Below, piece after piece: positions 10,598 through 20,245 of a stretch of DNA of 64,000 nt; position 1 is the stretch's first letter, and the number at the start of each line of letters is the position of its first letter. This DNA comes from Melitaea cinxia (taxonomy: Eukaryota; Arthropoda; Insecta; Lepidoptera; Nymphalidae). The DNA is taken from the NCBI RefSeq assembly GCF_905220565.1, contig NC_059410.1, positions 5,223,501-5,287,500 of the forward strand, written 5' to 3'. The translations under genes and the position numbers were made by a program. Under the pieces are notes generated by a model, which saw nothing but the letters and a program-made list of their open reading frames with translations, made no database searches and was not told where the DNA came from.

Positions 10598-10813
10598 ATT
10601 ACCCGTATAATATCTAAGATTTTTATTTTTGTGTTACCCACATTAGGAATTCTAAACATTTTTGAATATCATATCAAAAATTTCGCTCGAGCGGGTGCAT
10701 CGTTCCATAGCTTAATTGGCTAGAGCGCCGACACGGCAAGTCGGAGACGCGGGTTCGAACCCCGCTGGAGCGGTCAATTTTTGATATGATATTCAAAAAT
10801 ATTACCCGTATAA
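10598..10813. mobile_element. Insertion-like unit bounded by 13-bp direct repeats and holding a hairpin-borne tRNA-like gene
   Basis: ATTACCCGTATAA occurs exactly at 10598-10610 and 10801-10813. Between them, 25-nt perfect inverted repeats (10658-10682 and 10776-10800) flank a tRNA-like sequence. The right direct repeat abuts the right inverted arm exactly, as expected of a target duplication. The left part (10611-10657) resembles in reverse a repeat fragment at 16633-16690. Confidence 0.65.
10701..10773 (+). tRNA. tRNA-like gene (anticodon read as GGC; possibly a pseudo-tRNA)
   Basis: Folds as a complete cloverleaf. The acceptor stem CGTTCCA pairs with TGGAGCG. The D stem GCTT/GAGC has a GG-containing loop, the anticodon stem is CCGAC/GTCGG, and the T stem GCGGG/CCCGC has a TTCGAAC loop. 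A-box (TAGCTTAATTGG) and B-box (GGTTCGAACCC) are good, and a T run follows at 10778. Odd points are loop ACGGCAA with C instead of the universal U33, an anticodon GGC that is normally absent for eukaryotic Ala, a C1-G72 pair and a 4-nt variable region. It could be a degenerate tRNA carried by a mobile element. Confidence 0.6.
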
Positions 10814-11650
10814 CATTTTTATTGAAGTACTTAAGTCCGACGTTATTAAAATGACTATCTCTTATATTTAATATTAATGGGCAACCTATTACTTATTACT
10901 GGTGAAAGAATTTTTACAAATAAAAAAATATCGGTTTCGCAGTTCCAGATATTATCCCGTACAAGCCTACAATGAATTTTAATAACATAACCTCCTTATT
11001 AGATTACAAATTTACCTACTAGTAATAAGTTGTAAAAACAAACATTTACGAGTATAATGATCTCTTAAACAATATGCATCTATACGTACAAAACACGAGC
11101 TGTAGGGAAATTATGAGATAACTATTCTTAGAATGTTTGGGTCTGTTTGTAGGTATTTTGTAGGAACGAGTTTACAAAATGTATAAAATTAAAATATCAT
11201 TTACAGTTATACTTATAGTAGGAGATCCGAACTAGAGACGAATTTCACCCATCTGTTTAATGGATAATTGTTTTATATTTATTTTAGTATATTAGAAAAA
11301 AAAAATTCACGAAAGGGTTGACTGAAAAAATCCTGGCCAGGCTTATAGTTAATTCAAAATTAAAAAAAAAGTTGTATCTAAAAATGCACCTCTGAGTTTA
11401 AAGAAGACAATTAATACCTACCGATAGTGCAAAGCCTGTAGAAAATGCAAACGTTCGGTTGTCTATTATTTTCCTGGCATAACTACTGGGTTGACAGTTG
11501 TAAACAGGTATATTACTTAATATATATTGATACTAGTTACTTTCAACCACATGTTTAACAAATAAATCCTGCATCAAAATGAGCCCTGTTTTATTGCGAA
11601 TACTATGACACAGAATGGTGTCTAAAAACCTGGCTTGAATGGTGGTTGGC
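10814..11650. other. AT-rich spacer
   Basis: No gene or repeat that I can define. The frame at 11533-11823 on the minus strand is a shadow of the adjacent SINE. Confidence 0.4.
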
Positions 11651-11654
11651 GAAT

Positions 11655-11995
11655 ATATACGACGCGTTGGCGCAACGGTCACAGGACTGGTTTGTTGCTG
11701 TTGCGCTAGCGGTTGCAGGTTCGATCCCCGCACATGACAAACTTTTGTATTGGCCATACAGATGTTTGCCATGGTCTGGCTGTGCAGTCCTTGTGGGTCT
11801 CCCCAACGTACCTCGAAGAGCACGTTAAGCTGTCAGCCCCGGTTGTTATCATATATACACCTAATAGCGATCGTTACTCATAGTAGCTGGGAATTTATTC
11901 GCCAGCCCGCATTGGAGTAGCGTGGTGGACTAAGTTCTTATCCTTCTCCTACATGGGGAAAGAGGCCTTTGTCCAGCAGTGCGATACTACTATAC
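11655..11995 (+). repeat. tRNA-headed SINE copy (SINE-A)
   Basis: Head GACGCGTTGGCGCAACGGTC (A-box) and GGTTGCAGGTTCGATCCCCG (B-box), then the shared body with GCACGTTAAGC and a tail GGCCTTTGTCCAGCAGTGCG. It is the most complete plus-strand copy of this family in the window. Confidence 0.8.
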
Positions 11996-12139
11996 TAGTG
12001 GTACTACATTTTGATACCTAGATCTTAAACGTTAAAATTAGTGATCAGTTCTTTTTATTTATTATTTCAATGGCGTTGCATAGTAGTCGAGGTACCTCCA
12101 TAGCCTATGTTAGCCTAAGTTTATGTTTTTTGTCACCAT

Positions 12140-12335
12140 CTGTATATATAAAAATCTCTGTCACGACGTATGTCCGGGCTATTCTCCGAAACTATTGGAC
12201 CGATTTTAATGAAATTCTGCACAGCTATGTAACTTTGTCCAACTTAAAATATAGGCTATATTTTATTTCGATATTTTTATGGCAAGATAAAAGAATTTTA
12301 TGGAAGTACGATGTTTGCCAGGTCAGTTAGTAGTG
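12140..12335 (+). repeat. Diverged family V-like repeat
   Basis: ATATATAAAAATCTCTGTCA followed by CGAAACTATTGGACCGATTT matches the layout of family V copies but is diverged. The open frame across it is not a gene. Confidence 0.5.
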
Positions 12336-12382
12336 CTATAAAAATAACAAAGCCGAAAACTACGCTAGTCATTTATATAATA

Positions 12383-12520
12383 AACTAGCGACCCACCTCG
12401 GCTACGCACGGTTGCAAAACTATCAGTGTTCCTCTACTTTATTATGCATGTATAATATAAACCTTCCTCTGGAATCACTTTATTACCCGACTGCCAAGGA
12501 AGGGTTATGTTTTTCGCGCG
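12383..12520 (+). repeat. Dispersed repeat (family W), head portion
   Basis: TAGCGACCCACCTCGGCTAC, then GTTCCTCTACTTTATTATGC and CCTCTGGAATCACTTTATTA. The same order is found at 15991-16200 and 30216-30420. A tail-like piece lies immediately right of the foldback at 13760-13860. Confidence 0.65.
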
Positions 12521-13280
12521 TATCTTGTATGTATGTATATTTGTATGTAATATTCTTTACTACCTCATATTTCCAGAACCACTGAACGGATTTACATAAT
12601 TGAGGTATCGTTAGGTTCGTCTTAGCTGCCCAAGTGTTCTTAGATAGGTGATATTAAAAAAAATCAAACATGGCAGCTGTGCGAAGCCATTGTAGTTAAT
12701 GAAAAAAAATTTTTTTTCTCGAATACTACAATATGGGTATCAAATTGAAGGGCACAATACAAGGATTTTAAAAAGGTATATCATGATTATTATTACCGTA
12801 ATACTAATAAATAAATACAATATTAAAGTTAAAAAAATGTGGACTTTGCTCTTTCCCACGCCTATGCCATGCCAAACTCGCCTCCTAGGCGACGATCAAC
12901 TTCGGGCTGTAGCCTTTCTAATAAAATACAATGTTTAAAAAAAAACATACAATTAAAATTACAAATAAAAATTAATAAATGTCACACCAATTTACAATTA
13001 CATTAATAAAATCAATAACAAATACATAATACCAAATACAAACAAATAATTTTAATAATAATTTCATTATATTAAAACTAATAGTTGTTGACTTAAGCAG
13101 TCACCTATTTGCTAAAGGTCAGGCTTACGTTGCTTCGAGCAGAGTGAGATCTTTCTCCAGGCTTGCTATCAGTTCTCTTGACCCTAAAAAATTACTTAAT
13201 CAACCACATGATGTAAACTGTTTTAATGAATTGAACCGATTACATAATTTGTCTGACTAAAAAGACATAAATAAAATAAT
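12521..13280. other. AT-rich spacer up to the foldback
   Basis: No supported gene. The 12699-12938 frame has no recognisable domain. Confidence 0.4.
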
Positions 13281-13754
13281 AATTAAAAAAAAAAACAAAA
13301 AACCCGCCTGCGTGAAGAACAACGAATAGAAAGTCAACTGAAAAAGCTGGAACAAGATAAAAATTCAATATGCACGCAAAGTCGGCGAAATAAATAGAAA
13401 CTACATCAAACATTTTGTGCTGTACATTTAAAATATATTAATACGGTAGTCCTTCGAAACTTTATGCAACGTCGTAGATAATATGCAGTCGGAGGCATGA
13501 AATTGAAGGATAGGTCAAATCATTCTCTCTTTGTGCATGTCTCCGACTGCATGTTATGTACGACGTTGCATAAAGTTTCGAAGGACTACCGTATTAATAT
13601 ATTTTAAATGTACAGCACAAAATGTTTGATATAGTTTCTATTTATTTTGCCGACTTTGCGTGCATATTGAATTTTTATCTTGTTCCAGCTTTTTCAGTTG
13701 ACTTTCTATTCGTTGTTCTTCACGCAGGCGGGTTTTTTGTTTTTTTTTTTAATT
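13281..13754. mobile_element. Foldback element: 219-bp inverted arms around a 36-nt loop
   Basis: Positions 13281-13499 pair with 13536-13754 with no indels (paired positions always sum to 27035) and only a handful of mismatches. The loop is 13500-13535. The outer ends are AATT, a run of 11 A, then CAAAAAACCCGCC; the inner part carries CCTTCGAAACTTTATGCAAC. The open frame at 13622-13858 simply reads the right arm. It is either a MITE-like foldback or a source of a long hairpin RNA. The near identity of the arms implies youth or ongoing conversion. Confidence 0.9.
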
Positions 13755-13759
13755 TACTA

Positions 13760-13860
13760 AAGAAAAGCGCAACAAAATCCGTTTTGAGATCCAAGCATAC
13801 AGACAGCGGGAAACGACTTTGTTTTATATTATGTAATGAGAACAGAAATATGGATTGAAA
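13760..13860 (+). repeat. Family W tail fragment
   Basis: CAACAAAATCCGTTTTGAG and AAGCATACAGACAGCGGGAA match the 3' part of the copy at 30340-30410, suggesting that the foldback landed in or beside a family W copy. Confidence 0.55.
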
Positions 13861-15240
13861 TAGTATCTACAACCGGAAATAAAAAGACCAATCTTACATT
13901 AACATGAAGTTTTAACATTATTCAAATTTTGTTACTTAAATGCTGTAAATGTTTAAGCAAACCTAATGAATCGGTCTTTAAATTTTATAGTATTTGATGA
14001 AATATTACAAAATATGCATTTATAAATGGAAATAGTATCATTTAGATTGGGAAATAAAGAAAAATTAAAAATCTATCAAATATACTTAGTGTTGACAATA
14101 TCCCACGTGATATAAAATATTTGATTTGCACACGTGTGACATTCATATTATATTTTAGGTAATGACGTATACTCGTATGTTACATTCGTCTGCTAGGTCT
14201 GTAAGATTATAGCAAACGTATAGGCATGGATTATCTCTAACACGTCTTTTTATTATTTACAATATAATTTTATTATCCTTGTCTACAGATAAATATTTAT
14301 TATTTTAAATGCATTGAACTTATTAGGTACATATTTTATGATAGGTAATTGAAACCTTTTAAGCGAATAGGTACCTAATAATTTTATAAATTTAATGCGT
14401 AAATAAGGAATAGAAACGATTATTATTGTTTAATGTTGACGAACAAGAGTTTAATAGAAATAGTAGAATATTATAGTATTTAAAGTTTAATATTCATAAA
14501 TATATATTCTACTATTTCTTTATTTCTACTATAATTTTATTATTGGGGCCGAATTATCCTGCAAAAAGCTCACATATTTGTTTAAAGGTGTAGAGCCTTG
14601 GTCATCAAATGCGGTCCGCATTTCAACGAATAATTTAACTACTTAGGTCAACTATCTAAACTGATTTGAGAGAAAAATAATAGTAGAGAAACTTACAAAT
14701 TGTGCCAATCAATTATAAATACTTAAAATACTTCGTAATATTTTTTTAAAGTTTAAAAGAAAACGAAAGCGTTTATTAAAATTTTACGCTTTCGATTCGT
14801 ATTCGTATTTTTTGTTAGCTGTCATTGATGGACGACCACAACAATTTACATTTAGGTATATCGTTTCACTTTGCTTCACTCTATCGCAGTCTATTGCTGG
14901 ACAGAAGATTCCTCAAGTTCGTTTCAAATATTTCGGTCTTCAAGCCTCTTCCGGCGTTCTTACGTAGATAACCGGTCCAGTGGGCAGCTGGACGCATCAT
15001 ACTGCCTAAGCCAATTAGCCTAGCATTGGGGGATTTTTGAAGTCTCAGCGACAACTAAAATATTTCACCAATCCCAATAGACTTCTATCGGTGACCTAGG
15101 TAGTAGTTCGATTATTAGGCAACGACTACAAGAAGAAAGAGATACTGGACAAAAGCAGAGTTATGGCGATGGGTTTTTTTTATCAGATTAACTTAATTAT
15201 TTATTTGTAAATGCTTCACATGTATTTTAAATTTTATTTT
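13861..15240. other. AT-rich spacer with a degraded retroposon piece
   Basis: Mostly featureless. Around 14870-15040 the CTATCGCAGTCTATTGCTGG block and following text look like an old relative of family P. No gene supported. Confidence 0.4.
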
Positions 15241-15246
15241 AAATTA

Positions 15247-15480
15247 ATGTGCCCGCGACTTCGTGGAACTTAACAAAAAAAGCTACAGTTATTGTTCAGT
15301 TCGCAGAGTTATAAAATAAACAAAATTCTAAAATAAACGTAGCCTTAGTTACTTCTTATTACATCATCTATCTGCCTGTGAAAGTCCCGTCAAAATTGGT
15401 ATAGCCGTTTCAGAGATTAGCCGGAACAAACACAGATAGACAAAAATTGTAAAAAAAATATTTCGGTATATGTACCATGT
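15247..15480 (+). repeat. Repeat with 'GTGCCCGCGACTTCGT' head
   Basis: The head GTGCCCGCGACTTCGTGG recurs as TGTGCTCGCGACTTCGTCCG at 23580, TGTGCCCGCGGCTTCGCCCG at 42130 and TTGCCTGCGACTACGTCCGC at 42350. A segment near 15400 (CCGTTTCAGAGATTAGCCGG) is typical of lepidopteran non-LTR tails. Confidence 0.55.
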
Positions 15481-15990
15481 ATACATCCATATGCATTTAG
15501 TAAAAAGCGGTTATTTTAATATTACAAACAGACACCCATATAGATTATAGATTTAGATAGATTAGATATTATATATTATAGATTTAGATAGAGTATAGAT
15601 TTATAGAAGATGTATAGAAGTTATTATTGACTTCAATTTGCTTATAGCGCTTGAGGTTATATTATACCATAACTTTGATGCGACTTATTTAAAAGTTCCT
15701 CGAAATGCCATAGTTTTACGTCGTAGTTTTACGGCGTGTAAATTGTATTATTGTCTCTTGTTTTTTGTATTTGATATCTTGGGTTCAAACTAGTTTTTCG
15801 GCTAAATATAGAGATGAGAGGGGTATCCATCGTTTAATGATATTAAACGTTAAATTAGCCAAATTCAGGCTCCTTTTTGATTCCATATTTTAAATATTTG
15901 CATTATTTATATAACATGCTCGCGGGGAGGTATTGAAAAACAATATTTTGCATAAGCATTTTGTACTCGCTGTATTAGACGTTTACGTAC

Positions 15991-16200
15991 TAGTGACCCA
16001 CCCCGTCTTCGCACGGTTGCAATGCTGATACTAAATACAAAACATAAAAAAAATTTGCAATGTAAGCGCAAAATAATCGTGTTTATTTACGCCATCACAT
16101 TAAAAACCTCTAAAACTGTCAGTGTTCCTCTAATATATTATGCATGTATTACACATATACCCCTTTCTCTGGAATCATTCTATCTATTTCCTAAAGAAAA
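15991..16200 (+). repeat. Dispersed repeat (family W)
   Basis: TAGTGACCCACCCCGTCTTC, CAGTGTTCCTCTAATATATT and CTCTGGAATCATTCTATC occur in the same order as in the other copies. Confidence 0.65.
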
Positions 16201-16252
16201 CGAAGAAGTATAATAGAAAAAAACTATTTAACTCTTGTTACAAAACAGGCTG

Positions 16253-16560
16253 TTTTTTTTTTTATGTCACTAGGTCGGCAAACAAGCGTACGGCTCACCT
16301 GATGGTAAGCGATTACCGTAGCTTATAGACACCTGCAACACCAGAAGCATCGCAAGCGCGTTGCTGACCCAATCCCCAATCCCCCCGCAGGAGCTCTGGT
16401 CACCTTACTCACCAACAGGAACACAATACTGCTTGAAAACAGTATTATTTAGCTGTGGTCTTCTGTAAGGTCGAGGTACTACCCCAGTCTGGCTGCTCCA
16501 TATTTTGAGCAGGAAATTCCTGCTGGCCCTACCTCAGTTATTCCTGCTGTGCCCTACCTC
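16253..16560 (+). repeat. Dispersed repeat (family Q)
   Basis: A nearly intact copy from CACTAGGTCGGCAAACAAGC to TGTGCCCTACCTCA, with a short duplication near the end (GCCCTACCTCAG appears twice, around 16527 and 16550). Confidence 0.75.
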
Positions 16561-16689
16561 AGCCTTTATTTGCAAAAACAACGGCTTTCAAAGCGCGTCG
16601 TTTTTAATCGGCTTAGTCTATCTATATAAGAGATTTAAAATTTCTAATGTGTGGGTAACACAAAAATAAAATCGTAATATTACTCCATA

Positions 16690-17190
16690 AGTTGTAATTA
16701 GATCTCGATAAAATTTAAATGTGGCCACATGATAAGCATCGGCTTTCGATTAAATTAAAAGTCATCAAAATCGGTACATCCAGTAAAAAGTTATGCGGAT
16801 TTTCGAGAATTTCCCTCGATTTCTCTGGGATCCCATCATCAGATCCTGGTTTCCTTATCATCATTAGGAATATCTTCTTTCCAACAAAAGAAGAATTATC
16901 AGAATCGGTTCATAAACGACGGAGTTATCCTACGTTTCTTTGCCATATATGTTATTAACCCGTTTAACCCCCCCCCCCCTATAACTTAGGGGTATGAAAA
17001 ATAGATGTTGGCCGATTCTCAGACCTACCCGACATGCCCACAAAATTTTATTAAAATCGGTCGAGCCGTTTCGGAGGAGTTCAATGTTTAACACCATGAC
17101 ACGAGAATTTTATATATTAAAAGATATATATATATATATATATAGGTATATCGAATTGAGTAACCTCCTCCTTTTTTTGAAGTGGGTTAA
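16690..17190 (+). repeat. Family S element with a nested family V copy
   Basis: Internal family S text (GATCTCGATAAAATTTAAAT, GGGATCCCATCATCAGATCC) runs to about 16937. A reversed family V copy (16938-17120) and a short TA tract follow, and the right terminus CGAATTGAGTAACCTCCTCC ends at GAAGTGGGTTA. The left terminus is missing. An isolated right terminus is also present at 17618-17650. Confidence 0.65.
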
Positions 17191-17952
17191 TTAACAACAA
17201 AAATTAAGAATAACATAGAATACTAAAATTCATTTGATCCAATAAAATTAAAATGAATACAACAAAACTAAAACTAAATAATACAACAACAAGTGAAAGT
17301 CATTAAACTAAAATTTAATTTAATTTTATAATAAGAATTACTTAATAATATTAGAGTTATTATAGAAAAAAAGAGAAAAAAAAGAAAACTATTGCACATC
17401 GTTAGTAATACAACAATTTGATAAAATAAACTTTTACCATTCTTAAGCCTCAAACACAAATGAGGTAAGTCGCTAACTTTTCAAAAAGGTTTATGAGTTT
17501 AGGGTATTTCGAGAAAATATCTGTTATATTGATTTCTAAATTGTTATAACTCCTTAGAGAATTATTAAAATCAGGCCCCCAGAAACAAATTAAGAGGTAG
17601 CACGCATTAAAAAGAACAATCGAATTGAAAACCTCCTTTTTTTGAAGTCATAAAAAATGATACAATTTACACAAGAGAAAAAAATTTATTACCTAAGCTC
17701 TAAGAAAACTACGCGTAATTATACGTTTGATGGCTTTCGGTTGTACCAAAAAGTATAATAATAAAATACGGAGGGTTGTACCAGAGGAATTCAATCAACT
17801 TCGCAAAAATCACCTTACGGCTTACGCATCTACAACAACTTCTAAACGTACAAAAACTGTCATATTGTATTTGATATTGACACTTGCACGGGTCTTACTT
17901 CTTATAAAAACATAACCTAATTTATTTAGTAGTATTTTATTTTAAAAACAAA
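17191..17952. other. AT-rich region upstream of the mS37 gene
   Basis: No gene recognised. A TATAAAAA at about 17899-17906 lies roughly 50 nt upstream of the mS37 start and could serve its promoter, but this is weak. Confidence 0.35.
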
Positions 17953-18327
17953 ATGAGATTAAATACAATATTTTTCACAGCCCCTTCAAATAAAAGTGCC
18001 AGGAGGCCACAAAGAGAACCTATACCTTTTCAAATGCTTTTACCTTTAAAGCTTAAGAAATCTGTATCTGGTAAGGGAGACAAACTAAAAGAGGCTGCTT
18101 GTATGCAAGAAATGGCTGTAATGTTCGCTTGTTTCAAGAAAGCAGAGTTTGATCAAGAGCAGTGTTTGAAGGAGGTTACCTCTTTTCAAAATTGTTTTCA
18201 AGAGTATAACCAACGATCCAAACTTCAAAGAGAACAAGGCAAAAAAGGTATACTGGTTCCTGGTGAGAAGGAATTGACTCATAGACAATTGAATCAACTT
18301 TTAAAATCGTTCCCACCTAGACAGTAG
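17953..18327 (+). CDS. CHCHD1: Mitochondrial small ribosomal subunit protein mS37 (CHCHD1), single exon
   Basis: A complete 124-residue protein. Two helices each carry a CX9C motif: Cys50/Cys60 in CMQEMAVMFAC and Cys71/Cys81 in CLKEVTSFQNC. These are the disulfide-forming pairs of a CHCH fold imported through the MIA40 pathway. The N-terminal third is basic (PSNKSARRPQREPIPF, PLKLKKSV) as in mS37, whose human form is of similar length; the C-terminus is a basic tail. The family sits in the mitochondrial small ribosomal subunit near the mRNA exit. The start is the only reasonable ATG, and an AATAAA lies about 100 nt downstream. It converges with IBTK, whose last exon ends at 20114. Another twin-CX9C protein cannot be wholly excluded, but the flanking basic segments fit mS37 best. 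Confidence 0.88.
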   Translation: MRLNTIFFTAPSNKSARRPQREPIPFQMLLPLKLKKSVSGKGDKLKEAACMQEMAVMFACFKKAEFDQEQCLKEVTSFQNCFQEYNQRSKLQREQGKKGILVPGEKELTHRQLNQLLKSFPPRQ

Positions 18328-18423
18328 GACCATGTATTTGTTGAAGTAGTTTATATGCAATTAATATAGATTATAATCCAACTTGTTCTTTATTTTGTCA
18401 CACCTCTTATGCAACAAAACAAA

Positions 18424-18429
18424 AATAAA
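18424..18429 (+). terminator. Poly(A) signal of the mS37 gene
   Basis: AATAAA about 97 nt after the stop codon. Confidence 0.6.
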
Positions 18430-18935
18430 AAAGACATTTTAAAACCATTAGTTCATTGGCCTGTGAATGTTTTTTATTGTTAAGTTACTAAACTAAACTA
18501 ATATTTTTGATTTAAAAAAGAAATATATAGGTATATATATTTTAATTTAATGGATGATTTGATTGCATTTGGTAGAGTTGCAGATAAGGATTCATAGTTT
18601 TCTTATCAATCTTAGTGATATGCACAGCAGTAAAATATTCATAGGCAAAGTTTAATGTTTTAACAGATAATTTTGACGCAGTGGTCACAGTACCTGTTTA
18701 TTGTTCTAGTGGTAGTGTGCTTAATCTTTGTTTATGCCATCATTTTTGTAGCTTGAAGTCTGGGCTTTTGCACTTATTTATTTTTCTTTATTCATAAAAA
18801 CATTGTGATAAGGCATAGCGAGACATATCCTGCTTAAAATCTAGAGAAACCTGTTTGGAGAAGTATCTTTACCTTAAAGAAGATTACAGCTAAATATTAC
18901 TGCCCTCAAGTAGTGTTGTATGCCTTTGAAAATGA

Positions 18936-19048
18936 AGGTGGAAGGTGAAGAATTCTTGAAGAGGCTCTGGGGGCAGGGTCGGCAATGTAATTGCACTTAC
19001 CATCAGGTGGGCTGTAAGCTTTATTGCCTACCTAAAAGCTAGATGTGG
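18936..19048 (-). repeat. Degraded family Q fragment
   Basis: GGGTCGGCAATGTAATTGCA and CTTACCATCAGGTGGGCTG recall the reverse of family Q. Old and partial. Confidence 0.45.
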
Positions 19049-19079
19049 TTTTGTCCTATTTGTAATCTTTTTTGGGGTA

Positions 19080-19134
19080 TTTTTTCATATACCTCACACT
19101 TAATAGATTCAATAGTGTAAGATATATGAAAAAA
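19080..19134. repeat. Short hairpin: 21-bp stem, 13-nt loop
   Basis: 19080-19100 (TTTTTTCATATACCTCACAC plus T) pairs with 19114-19134 with two mismatches. It is too short for a typical insect pre-miRNA, and no function is assigned. Confidence 0.7.
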
Positions 19135-19220
19135 GATCTCTCTCTTGATTCCTTTTTGAAATTAAAATATGCTTAAGAATGTTCTTAACTTACATTTTGA
19201 AGCATGTAGTTACATTTTGA

Positions 19221-19533
19221 TTTGCTGTGTGTAGCCACCCCCTCTCTTCCCACGGGTGTCATAAGAGGTGACTAAAGAATAACACAGTTTCACTACCACC
19301 TTTGAACTTAAAAAGCCGATCGTTGGGGGGAAAGCCATCCAACTGCTGGCTTTGAAATACACAGGCCGAAGACAGACAGCAGTGTCTTCGGTGCAACAAA
19401 GCCAGCCCTGCAGTCACCAACCCGCCTGCCCAGTGTGGTGACTATGGGCAAAACACATGAGTTCACACAATTTTTGGCGTAAACTTGTGGAGGCTTATGT
19501 CCAGCAGTGGACTGTATTAGGACTTCATTTTTA
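19221..19533 (-). repeat. Dispersed repeat (family P)
   Basis: A reverse-orientation copy, from TAGCCACCCCCTCTCTTCCC to CCAGCAGTGGACTGTATTAG. Confidence 0.75.
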
Positions 19534-19547
19534 TTGTACATGATAAA

Positions 19548-19760
19548 TTGATAATAACCGGGACTGACGGCTTAACGTGCTCTCCGAGGCTGGGAGGGGA
19601 GACCCACAAGGACCACACAAACACCCAGACTACGGCAAACATCTATATGGCCAATACAAATGTTTGTCATGTCCTGGGATCGAACCCGCAACCACCAGTG
19701 CAACAGCCTCAAACCGGTGCTGTGACCGTTGCACCAATGCGTCACTAGAAACTTTATAAA
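19548..19760 (-). repeat. SINE-A copy, partial
   Basis: Contains the reversed body (CGGCTTAACGTGCTCTCCGA) and the tRNA-like head (GGATCGAACCCGCAACC). The 3' portion seen in other copies is missing. Confidence 0.7.
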
Positions 19761-20050
19761 TGTAATTTTAATGGTGTCAAATTCTATGTCCTTGTTATCT
19801 TTTGAAATCAAGAAGCTTGGTCCTGATTAATACATTTTTATAGTAATTCAAAAAAGTAAAGAAACTATCATACTACTGAGTCTCTTACCGAGTTTTTTAA
19901 GTTCAGTGTTTTTGTAGAATTGATTACGATAAATTTAAATAATTGTTTAGCTACAATAGTCAAGAGAGTCAATAAAAAATTTATTGTTCGGAATTAGGTC
20001 AATAAATTAAAGAAGTAAAAAAAGAGAATCTTTTGTCACATATGAGTTAT

Positions 20051-20056
20051 TTTATT
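20051..20056 (-). terminator. Poly(A) signal of IBTK
   Basis: AATAAA on the minus strand, about 58 nt past the IBTK stop codon. Confidence 0.65.
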
Positions 20057-20113
20057 ATTAAAATATTTATAATTACATCACAATAATGAATTAGTAAAAA
20101 TAGCACATTATTA

Positions 20114-20245
20114 TCACTTTGGAACAGTGTGGATCCATTGTGGGGAAGATACTTGCAATTCAATACGCCTCACTGTTATAAGTTCATCGTCAATATCATG
20201 TATATTGTAGAATTTTTCCAATTCCTCAATAGCTTTATCTTCCAG
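20114..20245 (-). CDS. IBtk: IBTK exon 14 (last coding exon)
   Basis: Acceptor TTTTAACAG, phase 0. Encodes 43 residues beginning LEDKAIEELEKFYNIHDIDD and ending SPQWIHTVPK, then TGA. It aligns with the conserved C-terminus of IBTK. Confidence 0.9.
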   Translation of the reverse strand: MEDKAIEELEKFYNIHDIDDELITVRRIELQVSSPQWIHTVPK

